From contig NZ_BNAH01000002.1 of assembly GCF_014653195.1 (NCBI RefSeq), positions 310,377 to 374,376 of the forward strand: 64,000 bases of DNA. The letters are read 5' to 3'. Source of the DNA: Thalassotalea profundi (lineage in GTDB: Bacteria; Pseudomonadota; Gammaproteobacteria; Enterobacterales; Alteromonadaceae). The notes under the pieces were generated by a model. It did no database searches. It saw only the letters and a list, made by a program, of their open reading frames with translations, and was not told the origin of the DNA. Shown here piece by piece: positions 17,664 to 26,957 of this stretch; the stretch's first letter is position 1, and each line of letters starts with the position of its first letter. A program made the translations under genes and the position numbers.

Positions 17664-20555
17664 ATGTCGTTTTACCCTGGTCAACGTTGGATTAGTGATG
17701 GAGAGTCAGATCAAGGATTAGGTACTGTAACTACAGTTGAAGGTCGTTTTGTAACCATTATGTTTACAGCAACCGGCGACATTAGAAAATACGCCATAGA
17801 AAACGCCCCCTTAACACGAGTGATTTTTAATGAGGGCGATACAATTCCCAGCCATGAAGGTTGGAAGTTAACCATTGAAAATATTGATGAAGGTTCATTA
17901 ATTACTTATCACGGCACACGCTCAGATACCGGCGAAAAAGTTAGCTTAAAAGAAGTGATGATAGATCACTTTATCAAATTTAATAAACCGCATGACAGAT
18001 TACTTAACGGACAAGTTGATAGACTTGATTGGTACCGTTTACGTAAAGACAGTTTGCAACATCAATTTAATCAACAACAATCAGAATTAACTGGACTTAC
18101 TGGTGGGCGCGTAAGTTTAATTCCCCACCAATTACATATTGCAGAAGAAGTTGGTACACGATTCGCACCACGTGTATTACTTGCCGATGAAGTTGGTTTA
18201 GGCAAAACCATTGAAGCTGGACTTATTATTCATCAACAATTGGTTACTGGGCGAGCACAACGTATTTTAATTATTGTACCTGAATCATTAATGCATCAAT
18301 GGCTTGTTGAAATGCTCAGACGCTTTAACTTAAAGTTTAGTATTTTTGATGACAGTCGTTGCCAAGAAAGCGATCAAGAAAACCCATTTAGTTCAGAACA
18401 ATTAGTACTGGTTAATTTAGACTTTATTACTAAAAATCCACAATGGTACGAAGCACTAATTGAAGAAGAATGGGATCTAATGGTCGTAGATGAAGCCCAT
18501 CACTTAAGTTGGCAAGTTGATAATATCAGTACTGAATATTTATGTATTGAGCAACTCGCACAAACAGTTCCTGGTGTATTATTATTAACGGCAACACCCG
18601 ACCAATTAGGGCATGAAGGCCACTTTGCGCGCTTACGCCTACTTGATCCTGATCGCTTTTTTGATTACCAAAAATTTATTGAAGAAGAGCAACATTATAC
18701 TGAAGTTGCTGATGCAGCTAATGCCCTAGTTAGTAAGGAAACGCTTACCAACGAACAAAAACACACCTTAACGAACTTGTTAAAAGAAGGTGATATCACA
18801 AGCTTACTAGTACAATTAAATAATGCGGAGCAAAATATCCAAGAAGATGCTCGTCAGCAATTACTCAACCAGTTACTCGATCGACACGGCACAGGACGTA
18901 TTCTTTTTAGAAATAGTAGAAATACCATAAAAGGCTTTCCTACAAGACAACTTAATGCGCAAGCATTAGTAATGCCTGAAGAGTACCAAGAAAAAATTGA
19001 AGACTTTTTATTAAGTGGTGACGTTAACTCTAGCAATCCTAAAGCTAAGTATATTTATACGCCTGAAATATTATATACCCTTGATAGTCATGACAATTGG
19101 TATGATATAGACCCACGAGTAAACTACTTAATTGATCTATTAAAATCGCTTAATAAAGATAAAGTTTTAGTGATTTGTTCAAACGCCCAAACGGCCATTG
19201 ACTTAGAAGTTGCTTTAAGAGTTAAAGAAGGTATGCGGGCTGCTGTATTCCATGAAGGGTTATCTATTTTTGAACGAGATCGCGCAGCAGCTTACTTTGC
19301 TCAAGATGAAGATAGTGCCCAAGTACTGCTATGCTCTGAAATAGGTAGCGAAGGTCGTAATTTTCAGTTTGCACACCATTTAGTGCTATTTGATTTACCC
19401 AACAATCCTGACCTATTAGAGCAACGAATTGGCCGACTTGACCGTATTGGTCAAACCGATACTATTCAAATTCACGTGCCTTACTTTGAAAACTCTGCAC
19501 AGCAAATTTTATTTGATTGGTATCAACACAGTCTGCAAGCTTTTGAACACACTTGTATTACAGGTCGTGCAGTTTATGAAGCGTTCAGTGAGCAATTATT
19601 TAAATTATCACTTGAAGCTGATCCGCAATCAGCTGAAAAAATACAACTCATTGAAGAGTGTAAAACGCTGCATTTGTCCATTAAAAAAGAACTAGAAACA
19701 GGTCGAGACAAACTATTAGAACTGAACTCTTCAGGGCAAGGCAAAGCCGCCAGCTTGGTTGAGCGTGTAGAAAAGCAAGATAACGATATTTATTTACCAC
19801 AATATATGTTTCAAGTATTTGATGTATTTGGTATTGCTCAAGATGACAAGTCAGATAATGCTATTGCGTTACAGCCAACAGAGCATATGATCTGCGCTAA
19901 CTTCCCATACTTACCAGAAGACGGTACAACAATAACCTTTAATAGAGATACCGCGCTAGCTTGTGAAGATTATCAATTATTAACTTGGGATCACCCCATG
20001 GTAAAAGGAGCGATGGATCTTGTTTTATCTGATGAAACAGGTAACTCAACTATAGGACTGTTAAAGAATCCCGCTCTTCCCGCAGGCACATTCTTTTTAG
20101 AGTGTTTATTCACCATCGAAGCAATGGCACCGAGTAAACTACAATTAGGTCGCTATTTACCTATCACTCCACTAAGGGTCTTAGTTGATAAATCAGGTAA
20201 TAATTTAGCGGATAAAGTCAGCGAAAATGTGCTCGACCAACAACTATCTCCAGTAAAGAAACAAATTGCGTTACAATTAGTTAAGGCCTTAAAAGATCAA
20301 GTAACTCCTTTGGTTACTAAGGCAGAAAGTCATGCACAAAAATTAGTCGAAGCTATTCAAACAAAAGCCTTAACAAGCATGACAACTAAACTCAGCCAAG
20401 AGCATGAAAGATTAACAGCACTAAAAGCAATCAATCCAAATGTACGACAGGAAGAGCTAGACTTTATTAACCTTCAACAAAAAGAATTAAGCCATTACAT
20501 CAACAATGCTCAATTAAAATTTGAAGCTGTGCGCTTAATTGTTGTTAGTAATTAA
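17664..20555 (+). CDS. rapA: RNA polymerase-associated ATPase RapA
   Basis: 963 residues, normal for RapA. It has N-terminal Tudor-like domains (starting MSFYPGQRWISDGE). The SWI2/SNF2 motor shows Walker A LADEVGLGKTIEAGL, the DEAH-type box VVDEAHH, LLLTATP, and the motif VI region LLEQRIGRLDRIGQ. C-terminal RapA-specific domains follow. Family knowledge: it binds core RNA polymerase and recycles it from stalled posttermination complexes using ATP. A GGAG ribosome site precedes the ATG. rluA follows after 29 bp, the same order as in E. coli. Confidence 0.97.
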   Translation: MSFYPGQRWISDGESDQGLGTVTTVEGRFVTIMFTATGDIRKYAIENAPLTRVIFNEGDTIPSHEGWKLTIENIDEGSLITYHGTRSDTGEKVSLKEVMIDHFIKFNKPHDRLLNGQVDRLDWYRLRKDSLQHQFNQQQSELTGLTGGRVSLIPHQLHIAEEVGTRFAPRVLLADEVGLGKTIEAGLIIHQQLVTGRAQRILIIVPESLMHQWLVEMLRRFNLKFSIFDDSRCQESDQENPFSSEQLVLVNLDFITKNPQWYEALIEEEWDLMVVDEAHHLSWQVDNISTEYLCIEQLAQTVPGVLLLTATPDQLGHEGHFARLRLLDPDRFFDYQKFIEEEQHYTEVADAANALVSKETLTNEQKHTLTNLLKEGDITSLLVQLNNAEQNIQEDARQQLLNQLLDRHGTGRILFRNSRNTIKGFPTRQLNAQALVMPEEYQEKIEDFLLSGDVNSSNPKAKYIYTPEILYTLDSHDNWYDIDPRVNYLIDLLKSLNKDKVLVICSNAQTAIDLEVALRVKEGMRAAVFHEGLSIFERDRAAAYFAQDEDSAQVLLCSEIGSEGRNFQFAHHLVLFDLPNNPDLLEQRIGRLDRIGQTDTIQIHVPYFENSAQQILFDWYQHSLQAFEHTCITGRAVYEAFSEQLFKLSLEADPQSAEKIQLIEECKTLHLSIKKELETGRDKLLELNSSGQGKAASLVERVEKQDNDIYLPQYMFQVFDVFGIAQDDKSDNAIALQPTEHMICANFPYLPEDGTTITFNRDTALACEDYQLLTWDHPMVKGAMDLVLSDETGNSTIGLLKNPALPAGTFFLECLFTIEAMAPSKLQLGRYLPITPLRVLVDKSGNNLADKVSENVLDQQLSPVKKQIALQLVKALKDQVTPLVTKAESHAQKLVEAIQTKALTSMTTKLSQEHERLTALKAINPNVRQEELDFINLQQKELSHYINNAQLKFEAVRLIVVSN

Positions 20556-20584
20556 ATGTTATACCTAAACCGTAGAGCGTACTA

Positions 20585-21253
20585 ATGGCGGCTAACCCAG
20601 ATTTTATTTATCAACCCCCAATGTCACCCTATCTTGATATTATTTATCAAGATAGCGATATTGTCGTTTTAAATAAAAGTAGTGGACTACTTACGGTACC
20701 TGGTCGACTCGACGAACATAAAGACTGCTTACAACATAGAGTTCAGCGAGTTCTTCCTACAGCAACAATTGTTCATCGTTTAGATATGGCAACTTCCGGC
20801 ATTATCATCATGGCATTAAATAAACCTGCTCATGTTGAAATAAGTCGGCAATTTGAGAAAAGATTAACCGAAAAAAGTTATATTGCTCGTGTGTATGGGA
20901 AATTAAAAAATCAAACCGGCACTGTGGATAAGCCTCTTATTTGTGACTGGCCTAATCGTCCAATGCAAAAAGTGGACGAGGAACATGGTAAAAAAGCACT
21001 AACTCACTACAAAGTACTTGAGTATAGTGAAGAAAGCACTCTTGTTCAGCTCATACCTGTTACCGGACGTTCACATCAATTAAGAGTACATATGCTTTCA
21101 CTTGGTCATCCCATTCTAGGCGACAGGTTATATGCCCATGAAAAAGCATTAACCATCAGTCCTCGGTTGCAGCTACACGCATACGTATTAACGTTATTAC
21201 ACCCTAAAAGCCAAGAAAAAATGACATTCAAAGTTGATTGTCCTTTTCATTAA
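20585..21253 (+). CDS. rluA: Dual-specificity 23S rRNA/tRNA pseudouridine synthase RluA
   Basis: 222 residues. The catalytic motif is HRLDMATSG with D67. RluA-specific segments include GLLTVPGRLDEHKD, PLICDWPNRPMQKV and TGRSHQLRVHM. Family knowledge: it makes pseudouridine at 23S rRNA position 746 and tRNA position 32. Adjacency to rapA supports this assignment over other RluA-family paralogues. It is probably co-transcribed with rapA. Confidence 0.95.
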   Translation: MAANPDFIYQPPMSPYLDIIYQDSDIVVLNKSSGLLTVPGRLDEHKDCLQHRVQRVLPTATIVHRLDMATSGIIIMALNKPAHVEISRQFEKRLTEKSYIARVYGKLKNQTGTVDKPLICDWPNRPMQKVDEEHGKKALTHYKVLEYSEESTLVQLIPVTGRSHQLRVHMLSLGHPILGDRLYAHEKALTISPRLQLHAYVLTLLHPKSQEKMTFKVDCPFH

Positions 21254-21261
21254 CCCAAAAA

Positions 21262-21669
21262 TTAAGCTGTTTTTGAACTCTTCTTTTGTCGAGAAATTCT
21301 AAAATATACAGCCGTAAGCACTAAAATAAGAAAAGTAGGAATTGCTGCGTATAACATTGAAGGTAGTAATTCAAAAGCAGAAAATGCTGTTAAGCTAATC
21401 AGGTATATCGAAGGTAAAGCCAGCCAAAATGGGTGTTCGCTTGCACAAACATTAAAGCCTTTGGTCATTATCACAAGTAATATTCCAGAGAATAAAATGG
21501 CTAAACTCGCAGTTACACCACCAGAATAATGAGCTATAGAAAAACCTGATGGGGGGGGAATAGTATCAAAAAAAGACGTTGTACTACCGATATTCACCAA
21601 CCATATGTACGATGCCGCAAATACACAACCAAACACTAAAGAACCGAACTTTTTATTCACTTTAAACAA
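21262..21669 (-). CDS. Small integral membrane protein of unknown function
   Basis: 135 residues with about four hydrophobic helices (roughly 9-27, 47-68, 80-96, 105-124) and a basic tail (SRQKKSSKTA). I do not recognise a family. The gene is convergent with rluA, with only 8 bp between the stop codons, and has a purine-rich sequence upstream of its ATG. It is probably a real but lineage-restricted gene. Confidence 0.65.
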   Translation of the reverse strand: MFKVNKKFGSLVFGCVFAASYIWLVNIGSTTSFFDTIPPPSGFSIAHYSGGVTASLAILFSGILLVIMTKGFNVCASEHPFWLALPSIYLISLTAFSAFELLPSMLYAAIPTFLILVLTAVYFRISRQKKSSKTA

Positions 21670-22002
21670 GCCAATATTCCTTTTAATTATTGTTATTATT
21701 TGCCTCGTTTATATATTAAGTTTATTTTTCATGCAAGAAGTATGTAAATTGAGCTATTCGTTTAATTAAACAACACCCCTTAATTAAAGTAATACTTAAT
21801 TCACTTAAACTTCCCAAATAAATATAGCTTCATATGCCTCAACTAAGCTAAATCCCTCTATAAATCAGCAGATAATATTAAAGTTTCTACCGAATTTTAC
21901 ATATGTAATAAACTCCTCAGAAAAAATAGATAAATTAAGCTAAGATTGTCATATAATTAAGGCATTATTGTCTTTAAGTTTATTAAATTAGGTTATTTAA
22001 TT
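21670..22002. other. Gene-free AT-rich spacer
   Basis: 333 bp between divergent genes with no credible ORF or terminator. It contains a perfect 12-bp palindrome GTTTAATTAAAC at 21760-21771 and otherwise nothing I can assign. Confidence 0.6.
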
Positions 22003-22743
22003 ATGAAAATTATTGCTACATTCTTAGTTGTTATATTAATGTTATTGGGTGGTGCTTTGTGGTTTTTAGCAGACGGATCACTTAATGAATTTGTTAAATC
22101 ACAAATTGAAAAAGTAGGCTTATCTGTAACAGAGCAAAAAGTCAGTGTTGATACCGTTGATATTAGGCTTACGGAAGGTGCCGGTACCATCAAAGGATTA
22201 AAGCTACCTAATCCTACCGGCTATGATTATTCAAATGCGTTTACTTTAGGTGAAACGACTTTAGACTTAAATTTAAGTAGTCTAACCAAAGAGCCCATTA
22301 TTATTGACGCTGTCATTATAAAAGCGCCAGAGGCATTTGTTCAATTAAAAGCAGATGGTAGCTCTAATATTAAAGACTTAATTGATATTATGAATAAAAA
22401 TATCGGTAGTAATAGTGCTGAAGTTGAAACATCAGACTCAACAGCACCTGAGCCTAAAATTGCTGTGACTAAAGTTATATTAGAAAATACCAATCTTACA
22501 CTTGATTTAACGGCTTTTGGTAATAAAGCACATAAAGTCACTATGCCTAATATTTATTTAAATAACATAGGTGGTACGGCAGGATTACCTGCGAGCGAAC
22601 TTGGCTCTGCGATTGTAAAAGAAGCGTTATCAGCAATTTGGAAAGAAGCCAAAAAAGAGCAAGAAGAAGCTCTTAAAGATAAAGTGAAAGAAAAATTAAA
22701 AGATAAAGCAAAAGAAGAACTAGGTAAGTTGTTTGGTAATTAA
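22003..22743 (+). CDS. AsmA/DUF748-like membrane-anchored protein
   Basis: 246 residues. An N-terminal signal anchor (residues 3-22) precedes a beta-rich domain with repeated patterns such as VDTVDIRLTEGAGTIKGLKL, PIIIDAVIIKAPEAFVQL and KIAVTKVILENTNLTLDL, which recall AsmA-type lipid-transport proteins. The last ~45 residues are a highly charged helix (repeated KDKVKEKLKDKAKEEL). Family membership is a moderate inference. It is short for AsmA proteins and probably represents a stand-alone domain. Confidence 0.6.
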   Translation: MKIIATFLVVILMLLGGALWFLADGSLNEFVKSQIEKVGLSVTEQKVSVDTVDIRLTEGAGTIKGLKLPNPTGYDYSNAFTLGETTLDLNLSSLTKEPIIIDAVIIKAPEAFVQLKADGSSNIKDLIDIMNKNIGSNSAEVETSDSTAPEPKIAVTKVILENTNLTLDLTAFGNKAHKVTMPNIYLNNIGGTAGLPASELGSAIVKEALSAIWKEAKKEQEEALKDKVKEKLKDKAKEELGKLFGN

Positions 22744-22826
22744 TCAACAATAATAAAAGTATTTACTTGAAAAGGATAATAACCATAGTAATCTAATGGT
22801 TAAATTTGGTAAAAGGATACCTAAGT

Positions 22827-23423
22827 ATGCCTCAGAATAAAGTTATCTTGGCACTTATATTAAGTTTATGTTTATTAAGTCTTAAATCTTTAGCAACAGA
22901 CTTTGAAATAACACCCTTCGTTGGTCAAATGAAAAGTTCAGATTTAGTTATGACTTCTGTTGACAGTGATATATCACTGTCAACAGGGACAAATATTGGT
23001 CTAGGTATCGCATGGCAAGATACACCAAATGGTCAAGGACAGATTTTAATAAACTTTGTAAATCACGATTTTACCGGAAGTGTTAACCAAGAAAAACAGT
23101 CGCTTGATATTCTCTATACTCACTTTAATGGTATCGCACAATTTCGCCAGCAAAATTACTTAACAACGCTTTCTTTAGGGTTAGGGGGGGCGTATTTTCA
23201 AAGTGATCACGATGAAGAGTTATACGCTTCAGCCACTATAGCAGTTGGTACACAATATAAAATCAATGACAACTTTTCTTTTGTAACTGAGTTAAGAGGT
23301 TATGCAACACTCGTTGATAAAGAAGATGCATTATTTTGCCAAGCTGAACAATGCCATGCTCAATTTGAAGATAGTGTATTCATGGAAGCTAATATTTCTA
23401 TTGGTATTGCTTATAAGTTTTAG
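22827..23423 (+). CDS. Outer membrane beta-barrel protein
   Basis: 198 residues from ATG 22827, which has AAAGGA upstream; an in-frame TTG at 22806 is less likely. A signal peptide (residues 6-25) is followed by TDFEITPFVG, alternating hydrophobic strands (GTNIGLGIAWQ, LSLGLGGAYF, SFVTELRGYATL), and a final strand IGIAYKF ending in phenylalanine. It resembles small OmpX/OmpW-size barrels. Function is unknown. A CQAEQC segment may form a loop disulfide. Confidence 0.75.
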   Translation: MPQNKVILALILSLCLLSLKSLATDFEITPFVGQMKSSDLVMTSVDSDISLSTGTNIGLGIAWQDTPNGQGQILINFVNHDFTGSVNQEKQSLDILYTHFNGIAQFRQQNYLTTLSLGLGGAYFQSDHDEELYASATIAVGTQYKINDNFSFVTELRGYATLVDKEDALFCQAEQCHAQFEDSVFMEANISIGIAYKF

Positions 23424-23483
23424 TTTGTCACTACAAATTTTCACCAAAATTAATTTAGATTATTAATAAGAGCTTTCATAAAG

Positions 23484-24998
23484 ATGTCAACTTTACAATT
23501 TATCTATGTAACCGATACTGCAGGCCAATACACTTACGTTAATGATAACTTTTGCAAAATGAGTCAGTATAATGAGCAAGAGTTACTATCTATGTATAGT
23601 AGTTCATTAACTCATAGCGAAATGCCGACAGCGGTTATCAGAGAAATACAAGGCACTCTATCTCAAGGCTATTCATGGCAAGGGATACTAAGAATAAAAG
23701 ATAGTTCAGGCGATAGCCAGTGGCTTGATGCGTTTATCACACCACAGTATCAACAAGGTACAATTGTTGGTTATCAAACCATCTGCCAATTAGCTAGTAA
23801 AAAACGAATAGCAAAAGCACAAAAGATTTATCAAGGGCTAAATAATAATAGCTCTTGGGTTACATTCGAATTAACCAAAAATCATAAATTTATATTTTTA
23901 GTTATTCTTACTTTAATTGGTCAAGGAATTATTTTTGTCAAACTTGGTTTAGCCACATCGATTATTGTTGCTTGCAGTGCGATGGCTCCAATACTCATTT
24001 TTTGGCAAGATATAATACCGACCGCGATCAGAGCCCAAAAACTACAATCAATTTATGATTCTATATCTAGAAAGGTCTATTTTGGCTCAGGCACAGCCAG
24101 TGTATTTGATTTTAATTTTTCAATGATTAAAACTAAATTAAAAGCTATTTTAGAACGTACACTAGATGCTTCTTCACCAATTAAAAACGTATTAGCTAAA
24201 GTGTTGTCTGGTATAGACTTAACACGAAACAATTTACAGCACCAAAAAGATAAAATTGATTTACTCGGTGGTGCTATGGAGCAAATGCAAGCATCTACTA
24301 CAGAAATAGCTAACAGTACGATCACTGCCGCTAATGATATAGATGACACATACAAACAATGTGAATTAGCAAAAAATGGCATTGATGATACAACAAATAA
24401 AATTAAACACTTAGCATTAGCAGTTGAAAACGCTTCAGCTTCAGCGGGTAATTTAACCGACTCAGCCAACAATGTGGGTGAATTGATGGAAGGAATTCAA
24501 TCTATAGCCGACCAAACAAATTTATTAGCGTTAAACGCCGCAATTGAAGCAGCTAGAGCTGGCGAGCAAGGTAGAGGATTTGCTGTCGTTGCAGACGAAG
24601 TAAGAAGCTTATCGTCGCGCACACAAGACTCAGCTAAACAAATTCATGAACGCCTATCAATTATGTTAGCAACAATTGAAGATTGGGTTAACTTAATGAA
24701 TAAAAATAAAGAAGAAGCTGAATTTTGTGTGGCAACTGCAGATGAATCGAATATAAAAATTACTCAGGTCGTAGAACAGTTAGAAAAAGTGAATAGCACA
24801 GCCAACCGCATAGCAAGATCCGCAGAAGAACAAAATGCTATTTCAAATGAAATGAATAACCATATTCTTAGCGTTAAAGAAACCATTGAACAAACTTGGT
24901 CACAGACCGATGTAGTTGCTGAGCAAATGACAACGTTAGAGCACACTGTTGATGAAATAGCCAATGTTGCCAGTACATTTATACCTAACAAACACTAA
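23484..24998 (+). CDS. PAS-domain methyl-accepting chemotaxis protein (Aer-like)
   Basis: 504 residues. The N-terminal PAS domain (about 5-110; [19 protein letters not shown]) resembles the Aer sensor. Two adjacent membrane helices (about 133-172) form a hairpin with no periplasmic domain. The cytoplasmic signalling region has the tip [20 protein letters not shown] and [10 protein letters not shown]. Family knowledge: Aer-type receptors sense redox state through a PAS cofactor. FAD binding here is an inference. There are no che genes nearby. The tiny DUF3012 lipoprotein starts 23 bp downstream. Confidence 0.92.
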   Translation: MSTLQFIYVTDTAGQYTYVNDNFCKMSQYNEQELLSMYSSSLTHSEMPTAVIREIQGTLSQGYSWQGILRIKDSSGDSQWLDAFITPQYQQGTIVGYQTICQLASKKRIAKAQKIYQGLNNNSSWVTFELTKNHKFIFLVILTLIGQGIIFVKLGLATSIIVACSAMAPILIFWQDIIPTAIRAQKLQSIYDSISRKVYFGSGTASVFDFNFSMIKTKLKAILERTLDASSPIKNVLAKVLSGIDLTRNNLQHQKDKIDLLGGAMEQMQASTTEIANSTITAANDIDDTYKQCELAKNGIDDTTNKIKHLALAVENASASAGNLTDSANNVGELMEGIQSIADQTNLLALNAAIEAARAGEQGRGFAVVADEVRSLSSRTQDSAKQIHERLSIMLATIEDWVNLMNKNKEEAEFCVATADESNIKITQVVEQLEKVNSTANRIARSAEEQNAISNEMNNHILSVKETIEQTWSQTDVVAEQMTTLEHTVDEIANVASTFIPNKH

Positions 24999-25021
24999 AT
25001 AAGTTTACGGAGAAAGTTAAA

Positions 25022-25183
25022 ATGAAAAAAGCGATTATGACCATTTTTTGCTGTGTTACTCTAATAGCATGTGCTCCAGAAGTTGGCACTAAAAAATGGT
25101 GTGAACAATTAAAAGAAAAGCCTAAAGGTGATTGGACAGCAACTGAAGCAAAAGATTACACTAAACATTGTCTTTTCAAGTAA
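25022..25183 (+). CDS. Small DUF3012-type lipoprotein
   Basis: 53 residues. The gene is short but well formed: MKKAIMTIFCCVTLIACAPE is a lipoprotein signal peptide with lipobox LIAC, followed by VGTKKWCEQLKEKPKGDW and YTKHCLFK. The WCEQxKxKPKGDWTAxEAxDYxKHC pattern is that of DUF3012. Two mature cysteines could form a disulfide. A GGAGAAAG ribosome site precedes the ATG. It sits just after the PAS chemoreceptor and just before a bidirectional terminator. Function is unknown. Confidence 0.88.
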   Translation: MKKAIMTIFCCVTLIACAPEVGTKKWCEQLKEKPKGDWTATEAKDYTKHCLFK

Positions 25184-25210
25184 TATCTTTTCAGCGCGAC
25201 AGATAAAAAT

Positions 25211-25236
25211 AAAAAGAGGCTATCAAGCCTCTTTTT
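25211..25236. terminator. Bidirectional terminator
   Basis: A perfect 11-bp stem, AAAAAGAGGCT with AGCCTCTTTTT, has a 4-nt loop. It lies between the DUF3012 lipoprotein (+) and the thioredoxin-like lipoprotein (-), whose last codons and stop lie inside it. Confidence 0.88.
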
Positions 25237-25711
25237 TAATTAAAATGTTTATATCTTCAACCAAACTCACACTAGGACGCTCTACAATTTTTCCAATAAG
25301 TTTATTATCTAGGAAAATCAAAAACGTCGGTGTAAACTGTATTTCAGCTTCAACAGCTCGCCCTAATGGCTCTGTTTTTTCATAGTCTAAGGCAATTAAT
25401 TTAATTGCTACGTCATCATTCATCGCTTTTAATAATCGTGGCACTTCCCTTTCGCTATCATGGCACCAAGTACCAAAAAAAACCTCAACTCTCATATTTT
25501 TCGGCCAAGACTTAACTAAATCAGCGTCTTTATTTGATAGAGTAAACATTTCATACTCTTCATTAAATGTATGATAAGTAGAGAGCAATTGTTTTACTGT
25601 TATATCACCAGTGGCCATAGGCGGTATTACTCTCTGTTGACCGCCAAAGCATGCACAACCACTTATCGTTAAGCAAAGTACAATAAGTAAGGTTTTTATA
25701 TACGTTTTCAT
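25223..25711 (-). CDS. Thioredoxin-like lipoprotein with a single active-site cysteine
   Basis: 162 residues. The lipoprotein signal peptide ends in lipobox TISGC, followed by a second cysteine (CACFGG). The thioredoxin fold is indicated by VEVFFGTWCHDSEREVPRLL and the cis-proline strand QFTPTFLIF. The active site reads WCHDS, so the second cysteine of CxxC is replaced by serine. That suggests a monothiol isomerase, a thiol-binding role or lost redox activity. It is a single gene ending inside the terminator at 25211-25236. Confidence 0.8.
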   Translation of the reverse strand: MKTYIKTLLIVLCLTISGCACFGGQQRVIPPMATGDITVKQLLSTYHTFNEEYEMFTLSNKDADLVKSWPKNMRVEVFFGTWCHDSEREVPRLLKAMNDDVAIKLIALDYEKTEPLGRAVEAEIQFTPTFLIFLDNKLIGKIVERPSVSLVEDINILIKKEA

Positions 25712-25802
25712 AAAAAATAATATCTCTAAAAGGGAAATCTAACCGTAAGCTAGTCTAACAGTTAGATTATCATTGGCAAGGTTAAGAGTGACGGCTACTA
25801 TA

Positions 25803-26939
25803 CTACTTCTTAAGTTCATTTGCTTTTAACAGCATACCTTTACTTTCTTGTAAAAATAGTTCTGCATAATCACCAAACCAATCAGCTACTTGATTAAACA
25901 TCGTCACAAAGGCAGCTTTATCTGACATCTCAACATCTTCAAGTAATTCTAAAAATCGATAAGCAAAGCGCTTCATCATTGCTACATTATCTTGATTAGC
26001 AAAAATAATATCTGTGTATAGAATTGGATCTTGAGCAAATAAACGCCCAACCATAATTAATTCTAAACGATATATAGGCGAGCTCATTTCAACTAGCTGA
26101 GAAATATCAGCACCTTCAGTCATTAAATGATAACCATAGGCTATTGTTGAAAAGTGTCGCATTACTTGCACCATAGACATGGCTTGATCATGTGTAACAG
26201 CTTCTACCGGATAAATTTTCGCTCCCCATACTTCAAATTGCTCTAATAACCATTGATAATTGTTAGCTTGGCGCCCATCACAAACAATAATAGTTTGTTT
26301 TATCAACCCTGACACATCAGGACCAAACATAGGGTGTAAACCTAAGACAGGTCCAGTATGTACTTTCAGCATTTCATATAAAGGCGACTCTTTAACACTT
26401 GTTATATCAGCAAGAATACAGTCTTCAGGTAAATTATCGAGTTTTTGAATTACTGTAGATGTTAAGCGAATTGGCACAGCAACTATCACTACACTAGCAT
26501 CACGTAAAATTTCATCACTGTGCTGCCAATCATCTTGCTCTAATACCGCCACGGTATAATTTGAGCGCTGAAAAAGATCTACAAACACATGGCCTAATTG
26601 CCCTTTTCCTCCAATAACCACCACTTTACGACAAGCACTATTAACACAACGATAACCACTAGCATCTTGACTAACGTATGAATCTCGCATTAATCGTCGT
26701 AGCACATCTTCAATTAAATCTGGACTCAAACCAACGTCTGATGCCTGCTGTCTACGTTTAGCTATTAATTGAGCTTCTCGATCTGGTGCAAATATTGGCA
26801 TCCCGACTTTTGACTTTAACTCACCTACTTTAGTCGTTACCAACCTACGTTTTGCTAATAGTTCAACCAACTGACTATCAATCTCATCTATTTCTTCTCT
26901 TAAACTTGATAGATATTGGTCAACTTCTTTTTTATCCAT
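25803..26939 (-). CDS. tyrA: Bifunctional chorismate mutase/prephenate dehydrogenase TyrA
   Basis: 378 residues. The N-terminal chorismate mutase domain (about 1-90) contains LREEIDEIDSQLVELLAKRR. The NAD-binding prephenate dehydrogenase domain starts at VVIGGKGQLGHVFVDLF and includes GLHPMFGPDVSGLIKQ. Family knowledge: it converts chorismate to prephenate and then to 4-hydroxyphenylpyruvate for tyrosine synthesis. It starts 18 bp after aroF and is almost certainly co-transcribed, as in E. coli, under TyrR boxes at 28188-28228. Confidence 0.97.
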   Translation of the reverse strand: MDKKEVDQYLSSLREEIDEIDSQLVELLAKRRLVTTKVGELKSKVGMPIFAPDREAQLIAKRRQQASDVGLSPDLIEDVLRRLMRDSYVSQDASGYRCVNSACRKVVVIGGKGQLGHVFVDLFQRSNYTVAVLEQDDWQHSDEILRDASVVIVAVPIRLTSTVIQKLDNLPEDCILADITSVKESPLYEMLKVHTGPVLGLHPMFGPDVSGLIKQTIIVCDGRQANNYQWLLEQFEVWGAKIYPVEAVTHDQAMSMVQVMRHFSTIAYGYHLMTEGADISQLVEMSSPIYRLELIMVGRLFAQDPILYTDIIFANQDNVAMMKRFAYRFLELLEDVEMSDKAAFVTMFNQVADWFGDYAELFLQESKGMLLKANELKK

Positions 26940-26957
26940 AAATTGTGCTCTTTTTCA

